Below are positions 1 to 6,637 of a DNA stretch of 11,161 nt, piece after piece (the stretch's first letter is position 1; the number at the start of each line of letters is the position of its first letter). The position numbers and the translations under genes are program-made. The stretch is from NCBI GenBank assembly GCA_964551645.1, contig CAZKDV010000082.1, positions 1 to 11,161 on the forward strand, given 5' to 3'. The notes under the pieces were generated by a model. That model did no database searches. It had not been told where the DNA came from and saw nothing but the letters and a program-made list of their open reading frames with translations. This DNA is from CAZKDV01 sp964551645. Its GTDB lineage: Bacteria > Bacteroidota > Bacteroidia > Bacteroidales > DTU049.

Positions 1-37
1 CAATTGATATTAATTGTGTTTTTTTATCTTCAGACAT
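1..37 (-). CDS. Start of an unidentified gene, cut by the window edge
   Basis: An ATG on the minus strand begins 2 nt after the stop codon of the ferredoxin gene, and the frame stays open to the window edge. Only twelve codons are visible (MSEDKKTQLISI), too few to identify a product. The tight spacing suggests co-transcription with the ferredoxin. From general knowledge, small NuoE-like ferredoxins in anaerobes often sit beside histidine-kinase-like ATPase, SpoIIE phosphatase or [FeFe]-hydrogenase-like genes. That is context only and nothing in these codons proves it. Confidence 0.5.
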   Translation of the reverse strand, partial: MSEDKKTQLISI

Positions 38-39
38 AG

Positions 40-288
40 TTATTTATTGAAAATTGTATTAAGTAATTCGATAATTTTTGTTTGATCCATGTGGTAGTAT
101 TCGGTATCATTAATTTTCACAACTGGACCATTGACACAATTAGAAAAACAATGATTTCCTTTAAATTTGACTCTATTTTCAAGATTATGCTTTTTAATAT
201 AGTCTTTAATAGTTTGCAAAGTATGTTTGTTTCCTCTAGAAAAACACGAGCTTCCTAAGCAGATTGTTATTTCAATTACATTTTCCAT
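40..288 (-). CDS. Small NuoE-like (thioredoxin-fold) [2Fe-2S] ferredoxin
   Basis: This 82-residue protein is probably a cytoplasmic electron carrier. Four cysteines are arranged as CX4C (residues 10 and 15, in CLGSSC) and CX3C (47 and 51, in CFSNC), followed by a short hydrophobic and helical tail. That pattern is known for the thioredoxin-like [2Fe-2S] domain of NuoE/HoxE and free-standing ferredoxins of this fold. A frame extension upstream would need a TTG start at 318. I prefer the ATG at 288 because the TTG lies inside an apparent -7 promoter box (316-323) and the shorter form begins close to the first beta strand, as in relatives. No signal peptide is seen. It is the first gene of a minus-strand pair, and its partner starts 2 nt after its stop. 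The specific redox partner cannot be told from this window. Confidence 0.8.
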   Translation of the reverse strand: MENVIEITICLGSSCFSRGNKHTLQTIKDYIKKHNLENRVKFKGNHCFSNCVNGPVVKINDTEYYHMDQTKIIELLNTIFNK

Positions 289-315
289 TATTTTTTTTTG
301 CAATTTATCAATATT

Positions 316-323
316 CAAAATTA
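316..323 (-). promoter_or_regulatory. Putative -7 box of the ferredoxin operon
   Basis: Read on the minus strand this is TAATTTTG, an exact match to the Bacteroidota -7 consensus TAnnTTTG. It lies 28 nt before the ATG at 288. No convincing -33 TTG was found 19-21 nt further upstream, so confidence is moderate. Confidence 0.4.
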
Positions 324-408
324 CATGTTTTTTGTGTTTTAGACCTGATTTTTTCTACTTAGTAAAAAAAATACTAATTTTACAATGAATTTTAAAGGTA
401 AATATATT

Positions 409-1173
409 ATGATTTCCATACTTTCACCAGCAAAAACAATTAATATGCAAGCATCTTTGCCGACTGTTAAAACTACTTTGCCTGCATACATTAAAGAGGC
501 AGAAGTATTGATGCAATTACTTAAAAATATAGAAATAAAAGATTTGCAAAAGATGATGAATATTAGTCTTTCGCTTGCCGAAATTAACAAAGAAAGATTT
601 GAAAAATGGACTATAAAGCATACATTGGAAAATAGTATTCCTGCCGCTTTTGCATACAATGGAGATGTTTATCAAGGTTTGCAAGTAGAAACACTATCTA
701 ATGAAAATTTGAGCTTTGCTCAAGATAGATTGTTCGTTATTTCAGGATTGTATGGAATATTAAGACCCTTAGATTTAATTATGCCGTACAGATTAGAAAT
801 GGGTATTCCTTTGGTAAACTCTAAAGGAAAAACTTTGTATCATTATTGGAAACAGGCGATAAATGATTTTTTGATTAAACATGCCAAAAATACTAAGTCT
901 AAAGTTTTAATGAATTTAGCATCTGTTGAATATTCTAAAGTTATTGATATTAAACAGCTTAATTTGAGAGTTATTAGTCCTGAGTTTAAGGAGTTTAAAG
1001 ATGATAAGTTGAAAATAGTTAGTTTTTATGCTAAAAGAGCTAGAGGCTTGATGGCTAAATATATAGTTGAAAACGAAATTACAAATCCTGATGATATTAA
1101 GCATTTCGAAAGCGAAGGATATAAATTTTTAATTAACGAATCAACAGAAGATAAATGGGTATTTGCGAGATAA
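409..1173 (+). CDS. yaaA: Peroxide stress protein YaaA (DUF328/UPF0246)
   Basis: A full-length YaaA-family protein of 254 residues (E. coli YaaA is about 258). In E. coli it is known to limit free intracellular iron during peroxide stress and so protect DNA and proteins. Family signatures are the N-terminal ISILSPAKT (residues 2-10), the central SGLYGILRPLDLIMPYRLEM block (112-131), NLASVEY (169-175) and FYAKRARGLMAKYI (206-219). An in-frame ATG at 385 would add eight residues. I chose 409 because the family normally begins just before the ILSPAKT strand. A weak -7-like sequence (TAATTTTA, 375-382) would also put transcription start near or inside the longer start. No signal peptide is visible, so it is cytoplasmic. 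It is divergent from the ferredoxin operon and 73 nt ahead of the DUF4783 gene, so co-transcription with nadC is possible but uncertain. Confidence 0.93.
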   Translation: MISILSPAKTINMQASLPTVKTTLPAYIKEAEVLMQLLKNIEIKDLQKMMNISLSLAEINKERFEKWTIKHTLENSIPAAFAYNGDVYQGLQVETLSNENLSFAQDRLFVISGLYGILRPLDLIMPYRLEMGIPLVNSKGKTLYHYWKQAINDFLIKHAKNTKSKVLMNLASVEYSKVIDIKQLNLRVISPEFKEFKDDKLKIVSFYAKRARGLMAKYIVENEITNPDDIKHFESEGYKFLINESTEDKWVFAR

Positions 1174-1246
1174 TTGTTAATAATATTTTTTGAGAGTTTT
1201 TTACTTTTAATAATATGGCAAGTTTTTTGTAACAAATTAGAATGTC

Positions 1247-1705
1247 ATGGGAAAAATATTTTTGTTTTTTTTTGTTTTTAGCTTATTTGTAGCAGGAAAT
1301 ATTATTTCACAAAATAATGTATCTAATACCAATGAACATTTGTGCTTGAAAAATAGTCAAGTTAGCGATGATTTGCAGCAATCTATTGATAAATTTATAG
1401 AGCAAGCAATTCGCAATGGACAAGCAAATATCTTATCTAAATACTTTTTTGATACAATTGAATTAACTATACCCGGTTCACAAGATTCGTATAGCAAATC
1501 GCATGCTGAACAGTTGTTAAAGCGATTTTTTCAAAAAAATCCTCCAGAGTCTTTTGTGTTAAATAGTGAAAGTACTTGTAAAAATACTACAACTAAGTTT
1601 TTTATTGGTACATACACAAGTAAAAATGAACAGTCATTTCGTACATATTACCAGATTAAGGTAATAAACGACAAAGAATATATTACCGTACTTAAATTTG
1701 AATAA
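1247..1705 (+). CDS. Secreted DUF4783-family protein, function unknown
   Basis: A 152-residue protein with a hydrophobic N-terminal signal peptide (about residues 1-21, short positive n-region MGK, core IFLFFFVFSLFVAG). It is probably exported to the periplasm. The mature part has an amphipathic helix (SIDKFIEQAIRNGQANILSKYF), then a strand-rich half with GSQDSYSKSHAEQLLKRFF and YYQIKVINDKEYITVLKFE-like strands. This suits the small NTF2-like fold assigned to DUF4783, a Bacteroidota family I recognise mainly from its place just upstream of nadC. The gene ends only 3 nt before nadC, so the two are almost certainly co-transcribed. No catalytic residues are evident and no function is known. The two cysteines (about 33 and 111) could form a disulfide. 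Confidence 0.75.
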   Translation: MGKIFLFFFVFSLFVAGNIISQNNVSNTNEHLCLKNSQVSDDLQQSIDKFIEQAIRNGQANILSKYFFDTIELTIPGSQDSYSKSHAEQLLKRFFQKNPPESFVLNSESTCKNTTTKFFIGTYTSKNEQSFRTYYQIKVINDKEYITVLKFE

Positions 1706-1708
1706 TAA

Positions 1709-2545
1709 ATGAGTTTAGATAAAATTATTTTAGGAGCTTTATCAGAAGATATTGGTAGTGGCGACCATACATCTCTTTCTACTATTCCTGCTAATGTTGT
1801 TGGAGTTACGCATTTGTTAGCTAAAGAAAATGGAGTGATAGCAGGCATAGAAGTAGCGAAAAGAATAGCTGAATTGCATGACAATAAGATTGTTATAGAA
1901 ACTAAGAAGCAAGATGGTGATTTTATAAAAAAAGGCGATATTGTGTTTGTTATGAAAGGAAATGTCCGCTTAATGCTTAGTGTTGAACGCGTTATGCTAA
2001 ACTTTATGCAAAGAATGAGTGGCATTGCTACATATACAAAGCAATTAGTTGATGAAATTAAAGATTATGATACTAAAATTTTAGATACCCGAAAAACAAC
2101 TCCTCAATTTCGTTTAATTGAGAAAATGGCTGTAACAATTGGTGGTGGATATAATCATAGGTTTGGCTTGTATGATATGATATTGATTAAGGATAATCAT
2201 ATTGATTTCGCTGGTGGCATAACTCAGGCTTTGGAACAAGTATATGATTATTTGGCAAAAAATAATTTGAATATAGATGTAGAAATTGAGGTTAGAAATC
2301 TTGATGAACTGCAAAAAGTATTGTCATTTGGAAGGGTTAAAAGAGTGCTATTAGATAATTTTACTCCAGACTTAATGAAAGAGGCTGTTTTGTTGATAGA
2401 TAGTCGTGTGGAGTCTGAAGCTTCAGGCATGATTAGGCTAGAAAATATTAAAGAATATGCTAAAACTGGAGTTGATTTTGTTTCTATAGGTGCATTAACG
2501 CACAATGTTAAAAGTTTAGATTTAAGTTTAAAAGCAATACTGTAA
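1709..2545 (+). CDS. nadC: Nicotinate-nucleotide pyrophosphorylase (quinolinate phosphoribosyltransferase)
   Basis: NadC converts quinolinate and PRPP to nicotinate mononucleotide, CO2 and pyrophosphate, the step where de novo NAD synthesis joins the common pathway. The protein is complete at 278 residues, the usual length. Diagnostic blocks in order are EDIGSGDHTS (13-22), the helix SVERVMLNFMQRMSGIAT (91-108), TRKTTPQ (127-133), GGGYNHRFGL (145-154), LIKDNHI (159-165), EIEV (192-195), EASGMI (237-242) and SIGALTH (259-265). These include the conserved Arg, Lys and His residues that bind the two substrates. It starts 3 nt after DUF4783 and ends 8 nt before the YihY gene, so it lies inside a tight operon. 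Partner genes nadA and nadB are not in the window. Confidence 0.97.
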   Translation: MSLDKIILGALSEDIGSGDHTSLSTIPANVVGVTHLLAKENGVIAGIEVAKRIAELHDNKIVIETKKQDGDFIKKGDIVFVMKGNVRLMLSVERVMLNFMQRMSGIATYTKQLVDEIKDYDTKILDTRKTTPQFRLIEKMAVTIGGGYNHRFGLYDMILIKDNHIDFAGGITQALEQVYDYLAKNNLNIDVEIEVRNLDELQKVLSFGRVKRVLLDNFTPDLMKEAVLLIDSRVESEASGMIRLENIKEYAKTGVDFVSIGALTHNVKSLDLSLKAIL

Positions 2546-2553
2546 GCTGTTTT

Positions 2554-3492
2554 ATGAAGAACAGATTAATCCAAACATGGCAAAAATGTAAAAATTTATT
2601 GTCAACTTATGGAAAGAAACATTATTTTTATGCAGGTAAAACAAAAATTAGCTTTTTTGATTTTGTAAAATTCTTTTGGGAAGGAATTAGAAACGAGTCT
2701 ATTTCAATACGAGCATCTGCTTTATCTTTCAAAATCTTTCTTTCTTTTTTTCCAGCTTTAGTATTTTTAGTAACGCTTTTGCCGTATATTTCAGGAAAAC
2801 ATTTTCAAGATACTTTTATTCAAATGTTAGGAAGTATAATGCCTGAATATAGTTTCAAGGCTTTTGAATCAACAATTACTGATGTTTTATACAATCCTCA
2901 ATTTGGATTGCTTTCGGTATTCTTCGTTTTGGTCTTGTTTTATTCTGTTTCAAACATGAATTCTATTCTTTCAACATTTAATAAATCGTTTTATATTGTT
3001 GAAAAACGATCGTGGTTGAATAAGATTTTTGTTTCTCTCATAATGACAATTTTATTTTTTACATTGATTATTGTTGTGCTTGCGTTAATTTCATTCAATC
3101 AGAATATTATTTTATGGTTGAAAAATAACCAATTTATTCAATCTACTTATTATCTTCAAATTATTCAATATTCTCGCTGGTTATTGCTGTTTTTGATGAT
3201 TCTGTTTGGATTGTCAATTTTTTATACAATCACTCCGGCTCAAAAAGTGAAACTTCGTTTTATTACGCCCGGTAGCTTTTTTGCAAGTTTCTTTTTTATT
3301 ATTATTTCTGTGGTTTTTAATTTTGTTGTAAATCATTTTGCTTCATACAATAAAATTTATGGAGTGCTTGGAGTTGTTTTAGTTTTTTTTATGTGGCTCT
3401 ACTACAATGCTGTTGTTATTTTAATCGGATTTGAAATAAATACCTCAATATATATTGCTCCTCAGATTAAAAAAAAGTCTGATGAAATGTAA
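2554..3492 (+). CDS. YihY/BrkB family inner-membrane protein
   Basis: A 312-residue polytopic membrane protein with about six predicted helices, near residues 55-78, 117-140, 158-182, 205-228, 235-260 and 266-298. Family features are the first-helix region with RASALSFKIFLSFFPALV (53-70), the ITPGSFFASFFF stretch (237-248) and the YGVLGVVLVFFMWLYYNAVV block (269-288). The family was once annotated as ribonuclease BN, an assignment known to be wrong for the YihY proteins. BrkB was linked to serum resistance in Bordetella, but the molecular function remains unclear. The short lysine-rich tail (KKKSDEM) is likely cytoplasmic. It follows nadC by 8 nt and precedes pdxJ by 27 nt. The operon context does not reveal a role. 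Confidence 0.92.
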   Translation: MKNRLIQTWQKCKNLLSTYGKKHYFYAGKTKISFFDFVKFFWEGIRNESISIRASALSFKIFLSFFPALVFLVTLLPYISGKHFQDTFIQMLGSIMPEYSFKAFESTITDVLYNPQFGLLSVFFVLVLFYSVSNMNSILSTFNKSFYIVEKRSWLNKIFVSLIMTILFFTLIIVVLALISFNQNIILWLKNNQFIQSTYYLQIIQYSRWLLLFLMILFGLSIFYTITPAQKVKLRFITPGSFFASFFFIIISVVFNFVVNHFASYNKIYGVLGVVLVFFMWLYYNAVVILIGFEINTSIYIAPQIKKKSDEM

Positions 3493-3519
3493 ATTTGTAT
3501 TAACTAAATAGACAATGAT

Positions 3520-4236
3520 ATGGTTAAATTAAGCGTAAATATTAATAAAATTGCTACTCTTCGTAATGCAAGAGGTGGTAATATTCCTGATGTTCTTCAA
3601 GTTGCAATTGATTGCCAAACTTTTGGAGCGCAAGGAATTACTGTTCATCCTCGTCCTGACGGTAGACATATTCGCTATCAAGATGTTAGAGATATTAGTA
3701 GGATTATCACGACAGAATTTAATATAGAAGGCTATCCTTCTGATTCTTTTTTACAATTAGTTCTTGAAGTGAAGCCACATCAAGTTACTTTCGTTCCCGA
3801 CCCACCTGAAGCAATTACATCAAACGCAGGTTGGGATACTATAACTCATAAAAAGTTTTTAACCGAAATTGTTGATATGTGTAAAAAAGAAGGCATAAGA
3901 ACATCAATTTTTATTGAAGCAGATAAAGCTCTAATTCAGGCGGCTAAAGAAACAGGAGTTGATAGAATTGAACTTTATACAGAATCTTATGCTGTTGCTT
4001 ACGAACAAGATAAAAAAGCAGCTGTTTTGCCATTTGTTAAGGCTGCAAAAGAAGCAAATAGAGTAGGCTTGGGCTTAAATGCAGGTCATGACTTGAACTT
4101 GAAAAATCTTCAATGGTTTGCTTCTGAAGTTCCAAATTTGCTCGAAGTTTCGATTGGGCACGCACTTATAGCAGATGCCTTATATTATGGGTTGGAGAAC
4201 ACAATACAGATGTATCGTAGAAAATTATGCTTATGA
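3520..4236 (+). CDS. pdxJ: Pyridoxine 5'-phosphate synthase
   Basis: PdxJ condenses 3-amino-2-oxopropyl phosphate with 1-deoxy-D-xylulose 5-phosphate to give pyridoxine 5'-phosphate, the last ring-forming step of DXP-dependent vitamin B6 synthesis. The 238-residue protein is full length and fits the TIM-barrel family. Visible motifs are VNINKIATLRNARGG (6-20), TVHPRPDGRHI (41-51, with the catalytic-type His43 and phosphate-binding Arg45), Glu70 in NIEGYP (68-73), NAGHD (187-191, His190) and SIGHAL (211-216). The residues aligning with E. coli His45, Glu72 and His193 are all present, so it should be active. It is cytoplasmic. Its stop codon overlaps the start of the alpha/beta hydrolase as ATGA, which suggests translational coupling. 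Confidence 0.97.
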   Translation: MVKLSVNINKIATLRNARGGNIPDVLQVAIDCQTFGAQGITVHPRPDGRHIRYQDVRDISRIITTEFNIEGYPSDSFLQLVLEVKPHQVTFVPDPPEAITSNAGWDTITHKKFLTEIVDMCKKEGIRTSIFIEADKALIQAAKETGVDRIELYTESYAVAYEQDKKAAVLPFVKAAKEANRVGLGLNAGHDLNLKNLQWFASEVPNLLEVSIGHALIADALYYGLENTIQMYRRKLCL

Positions 4237-5006
4237 GGCTTTTTTATCGGGAAATAGGGGAGGGAGACAGATGTCTTATTGTTTTGCACGGATTGTTAGG
4301 AATGTCTGACAATTGGTTGAGTATAGCCAAAATTATTTCAGAATCCTTAGCCTTGAAAATTATTATACCCGACCAAAGAAATCATGGTTTGAGCAAACAC
4401 CATCATGTTTTTAATTATGATGCACTTGTTGATGATTTGGACGAATTGTACGATTATTTAAATATTGAACATGCAATATTGTTAGGACATTCAATGGGAG
4501 GAAAAGTAGCCATGCAGTTTGCTTTGAGCCACCCCGAAAAAGTATCATCTTTAATTGTTGCTGACATTAGCCCCATTAGTTACAAATCATATAGACATGT
4601 TGAACTTATTGAATTGATGTATAATACTGATTTTGCTCAATTTGTCAACAGAAAGCAAATAGAGACTTATTTTGAAGAGAAAGTTAATGATAAACGATTA
4701 ATATGGTTTTTGCTCAAAAATATTTATGAAATAAGTAAAAATACTTATGCGTGGAAATTGAACATAGAGTCGCTTAGATTAAATTTAGAAGAAGTATTTA
4801 AGTTTGACATTGGAAACAATGTATTTGAGAAAGAAACACTATTTCTTAAAGGTGAATTATCTGATTTTATTCAAACAGAACACTTGCAAGTTATTAAAAG
4901 TATGTTTCCAAATTATAAAATGCAAACTATCTCAAATGCTGGACATTGGCTACATGCAGACAATCAAAAAGATTTTATTGATGCAGTAGTTGATTTTATT
5001 GGGTAA
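4233..5006 (+). CDS. YbfF-like alpha/beta hydrolase (probable esterase)
   Basis: An alpha/beta-hydrolase fold enzyme of 257 residues from this start. Motifs are the oxyanion-loop region LHGLLGMSDNW, the DQRNHGLS segment, the nucleophile elbow GHSMGGK (Ser about residue 87) and the C-terminal NAGHWLHADN with the catalytic His. The acid residue is probably Asp in GELSDFI. RNHGLS, GHSMGGK and ADISPISYKSYRHVE closely resemble E. coli YbfF, an acyl-CoA/ester hydrolase. The exact substrate cannot be inferred, and MenH-like or lactonase activity is not excluded. Two starts are possible, ATG at 4227 and ATG at 4233. I prefer 4233 because it makes a classic 4-nt ATGA overlap with the pdxJ stop and gives MRLFYRE, a common family N-terminus. 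No signal peptide is visible. Its 3' end overlaps the convergent peptidase gene by 11 nt. Confidence 0.9.
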   Translation: MRLFYREIGEGDRCLIVLHGLLGMSDNWLSIAKIISESLALKIIIPDQRNHGLSKHHHVFNYDALVDDLDELYDYLNIEHAILLGHSMGGKVAMQFALSHPEKVSSLIVADISPISYKSYRHVELIELMYNTDFAQFVNRKQIETYFEEKVNDKRLIWFLLKNIYEISKNTYAWKLNIESLRLNLEEVFKFDIGNNVFEKETLFLKGELSDFIQTEHLQVIKSMFPNYKMQTISNAGHWLHADNQKDFIDAVVDFIG

Positions 5007-5775
5007 TTAATTCAAGTCGTTTGATTGTTTTTAATGAATGTGTGTATTTCTTAATGCTTTCATTATATATCCCTTGTGTGTCAATTTTGTCAATTCGAAC
5101 CTTTCCACTGCAATGAATTATTTTGTCATTTGAAATTAAAATTCCAACATGATTGATTTTTGAATTTTCTTCAAAAAAAGCTAAATCCCCCATTTGTGAG
5201 TAATCTAGGCTGACTTCATACCCAATCTTTGCTTGCTGCGAAGCATCTCTGGGCAGTTGAAAACCTGCAAATCTATACAAAACTTGCGTAAATCCACTAC
5301 AATCCATGCCCATAGGCGTTTTGCCACCCCACAGATATGGAGTTTCAAGTAATTTGTGTGCATGTTCAAGCATATTAGGAATGTTAAATTCTGATTTTTG
5401 TATGCAATTGTTAGAGTGAGAATAATTTAATAATTTATTGCTAAATAAGTGATTTTTAGTTATATATGACCCAATTGGAATAATTATTTCCTTTTTGCTA
5501 TTGGTAAATTTGACAAATGAAAATAAGTCTGAACTTATATGTTTTTCGGCAGTAATATAGTTATTCGCATCTTCTTCGCTTATTTTCTCAATATTTTTTG
5601 AATCAATCCAAGATACATAATTATCGGCGATTGACTTAATATTAGTCCAATCCTTATTTTCATCAATTATTTCATATATATCTCCAAAAATTAGCTGGTT
5701 AGTCATTTCGCTTTGATGTTTTGCTTCATGTCGCATAGTAATACATGCCTGTAAACAAATTCCATATTTACTCAT
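4996..5775 (-). CDS. SH3b-NlpC/P60 (C40) cysteine peptidase
   Basis: A 259-residue predicted cell-wall peptide hydrolase. The N-terminal third (about 1-60) looks like a bacterial SH3 domain (YGICLQACITMRHEAKHQ, then QLIFGDIYEI and W43). The C-terminal half is an NlpC/P60 domain with YLWGGKTPMGMDCSGF (147-162), catalytic Cys159, His209 in INHVGI and a third polar residue, probably His221 in IHCSG. No signal peptide or lipobox is seen, so it may be cytoplasmic. The architecture recalls YkfC-type gamma-D-glutamyl-diamino-acid endopeptidases that recycle muropeptides, which is an inference. An upstream in-frame ATG at 5811 exists, but homologues begin near MSKYGIC and the 5775 start gives a compact 8-nt overlap with the WbqC stop. 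The two genes are therefore probably translationally coupled. The 3' end runs 11 nt into the hydrolase gene on the other strand. Confidence 0.9.
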   Translation of the reverse strand: MSKYGICLQACITMRHEAKHQSEMTNQLIFGDIYEIIDENKDWTNIKSIADNYVSWIDSKNIEKISEEDANNYITAEKHISSDLFSFVKFTNSKKEIIIPIGSYITKNHLFSNKLLNYSHSNNCIQKSEFNIPNMLEHAHKLLETPYLWGGKTPMGMDCSGFTQVLYRFAGFQLPRDASQQAKIGYEVSLDYSQMGDLAFFEENSKINHVGILISNDKIIHCSGKVRIDKIDTQGIYNESIKKYTHSLKTIKRLELITQ

Positions 5776-6427
5776 AAGTGTTTGTGTTAATGTGTTTAAT
5801 AAAATCTTCAATGGGAAAGTTGTATAAATAGTCTATGCTTTCCAAACCTAAATTAAATATTAAATCAAGAATTGATAAATTCGGAGCAAAGCTAAATTTA
5901 TGTGAAAATACTTGCTGATAGGGTGGAGCATGGAAAGTTTGAAAGTTTTTATTTTTAGGAGATAGCGAACTTCTGAGGTCTGTAAGTTCGTCTTGTTGAA
6001 AAATGTATTCGGGTGCAAATTGTAAGTTAATTGAAATTCTCAAAATATTTTCAATGTAAGCAATACTCGTATTGCATAGTTCAACAAGTGAAGAATATTT
6101 TATTTTAAATAATTTATATAATTCATCTTTAAAATATTCAAAAAAAGGAGAACTGTAATAAGCTGTTTCAATAGAAGTAAGTATTTTGGCAAAATTTTTA
6201 TCTTGCTCATATATAAGAATATCTTTAGTTTTAGTGTGATTCCCATCTGGTTTAGTGATTGGAATGCTGTGTTCAAGTATTCCATTTGAAGTGAGAATGT
6301 AAAAACGGTTTCTGAAAGTTTGTTTTGAATATGTTTCATTAGTGTCAATAATGTTATTTTCTGCTTGTAAAAGTTGAGCAAACCATGGTATAGGAGGAAA
6401 AAGAGCTGTAGATAATATTATATTCAT
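5768..6427 (-). CDS. WbqC-like family protein
   Basis: A 219-residue protein of the WbqC-like family (PF08889). It is recognised by the N-terminal block STALFPPIPWFAQLLQA, the segment ETYSKQTFRNRFYILTSNG (about 31-49), the ISINL/APEYIFQ part in the middle and the C-terminal LDLIFNLGLES followed by a short end. Family members are known from O-antigen and polysaccharide clusters and as solitary Bacteroidota genes. Their biochemical function is not established, though they are often discussed as surface-glycan or amino-sugar related. No membrane segment or signal peptide is seen. It heads a minus-strand pair and overlaps the NlpC/P60 gene by 8 nt. It is divergent from the HD-domain gene across a 210-nt intergenic region. 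Confidence 0.85.
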   Translation of the reverse strand: MNIILSTALFPPIPWFAQLLQAENNIIDTNETYSKQTFRNRFYILTSNGILEHSIPITKPDGNHTKTKDILIYEQDKNFAKILTSIETAYYSSPFFEYFKDELYKLFKIKYSSLVELCNTSIAYIENILRISINLQFAPEYIFQQDELTDLRSSLSPKNKNFQTFHAPPYQQVFSHKFSFAPNLSILDLIFNLGLESIDYLYNFPIEDFIKHINTNTYE

Positions 6428-6637
6428 ATTTGTAAATGAAATGCTAAATTACATTTTTATATCAATGCTATTCTAAATAAATTTAAGGCATTATCAAATT
6501 AGCCGTTTCTTAATAATATTGTATTTATTTGATTATCAGCAAAATAAAGAATGTAAAAACAATGTGAGTATTAGTATTTTTTCAGTTTTTCTTTTTATAT
6601 ATTTTTTTTGTAAATTTGAAAACTATTTTGTTGATGT
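6428..6637. other. Divergent intergenic region between the WbqC and HD genes
   Basis: This 210-nt AT-rich region separates two divergently transcribed genes and should hold both promoters. I see no open frame, hairpin or RNA gene. On the plus strand there is one clear -7-like box (6611-6618). On the minus strand a one-mismatch candidate (TAATTTAG, 6444-6451) lies 17 nt before the WbqC start. No paired -33 elements were convincing. Confidence 0.5.
6611..6618 (+). promoter_or_regulatory. Putative -7 box for the HD-sirtuin operon
   Basis: TAAATTTG matches the Bacteroidota -7 consensus TAnnTTTG exactly and lies 19 nt before the ATG at 6638, giving a very short leader. The sequence 19-21 nt upstream is T-rich but lacks a clear TTG. 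Confidence 0.4.

Noticed and set aside
339..1235. Several minus-strand frames opposite yaaA
   Set aside because: All are antisense to a full-length conserved YaaA reading frame, with no recognisable motifs.
2554..3492. Ribonuclease BN annotation for the YihY/BrkB protein
   Set aside because: The old name was assigned to this membrane family in error. Six membrane helices and the lack of metal-binding nuclease motifs do not support an RNase.
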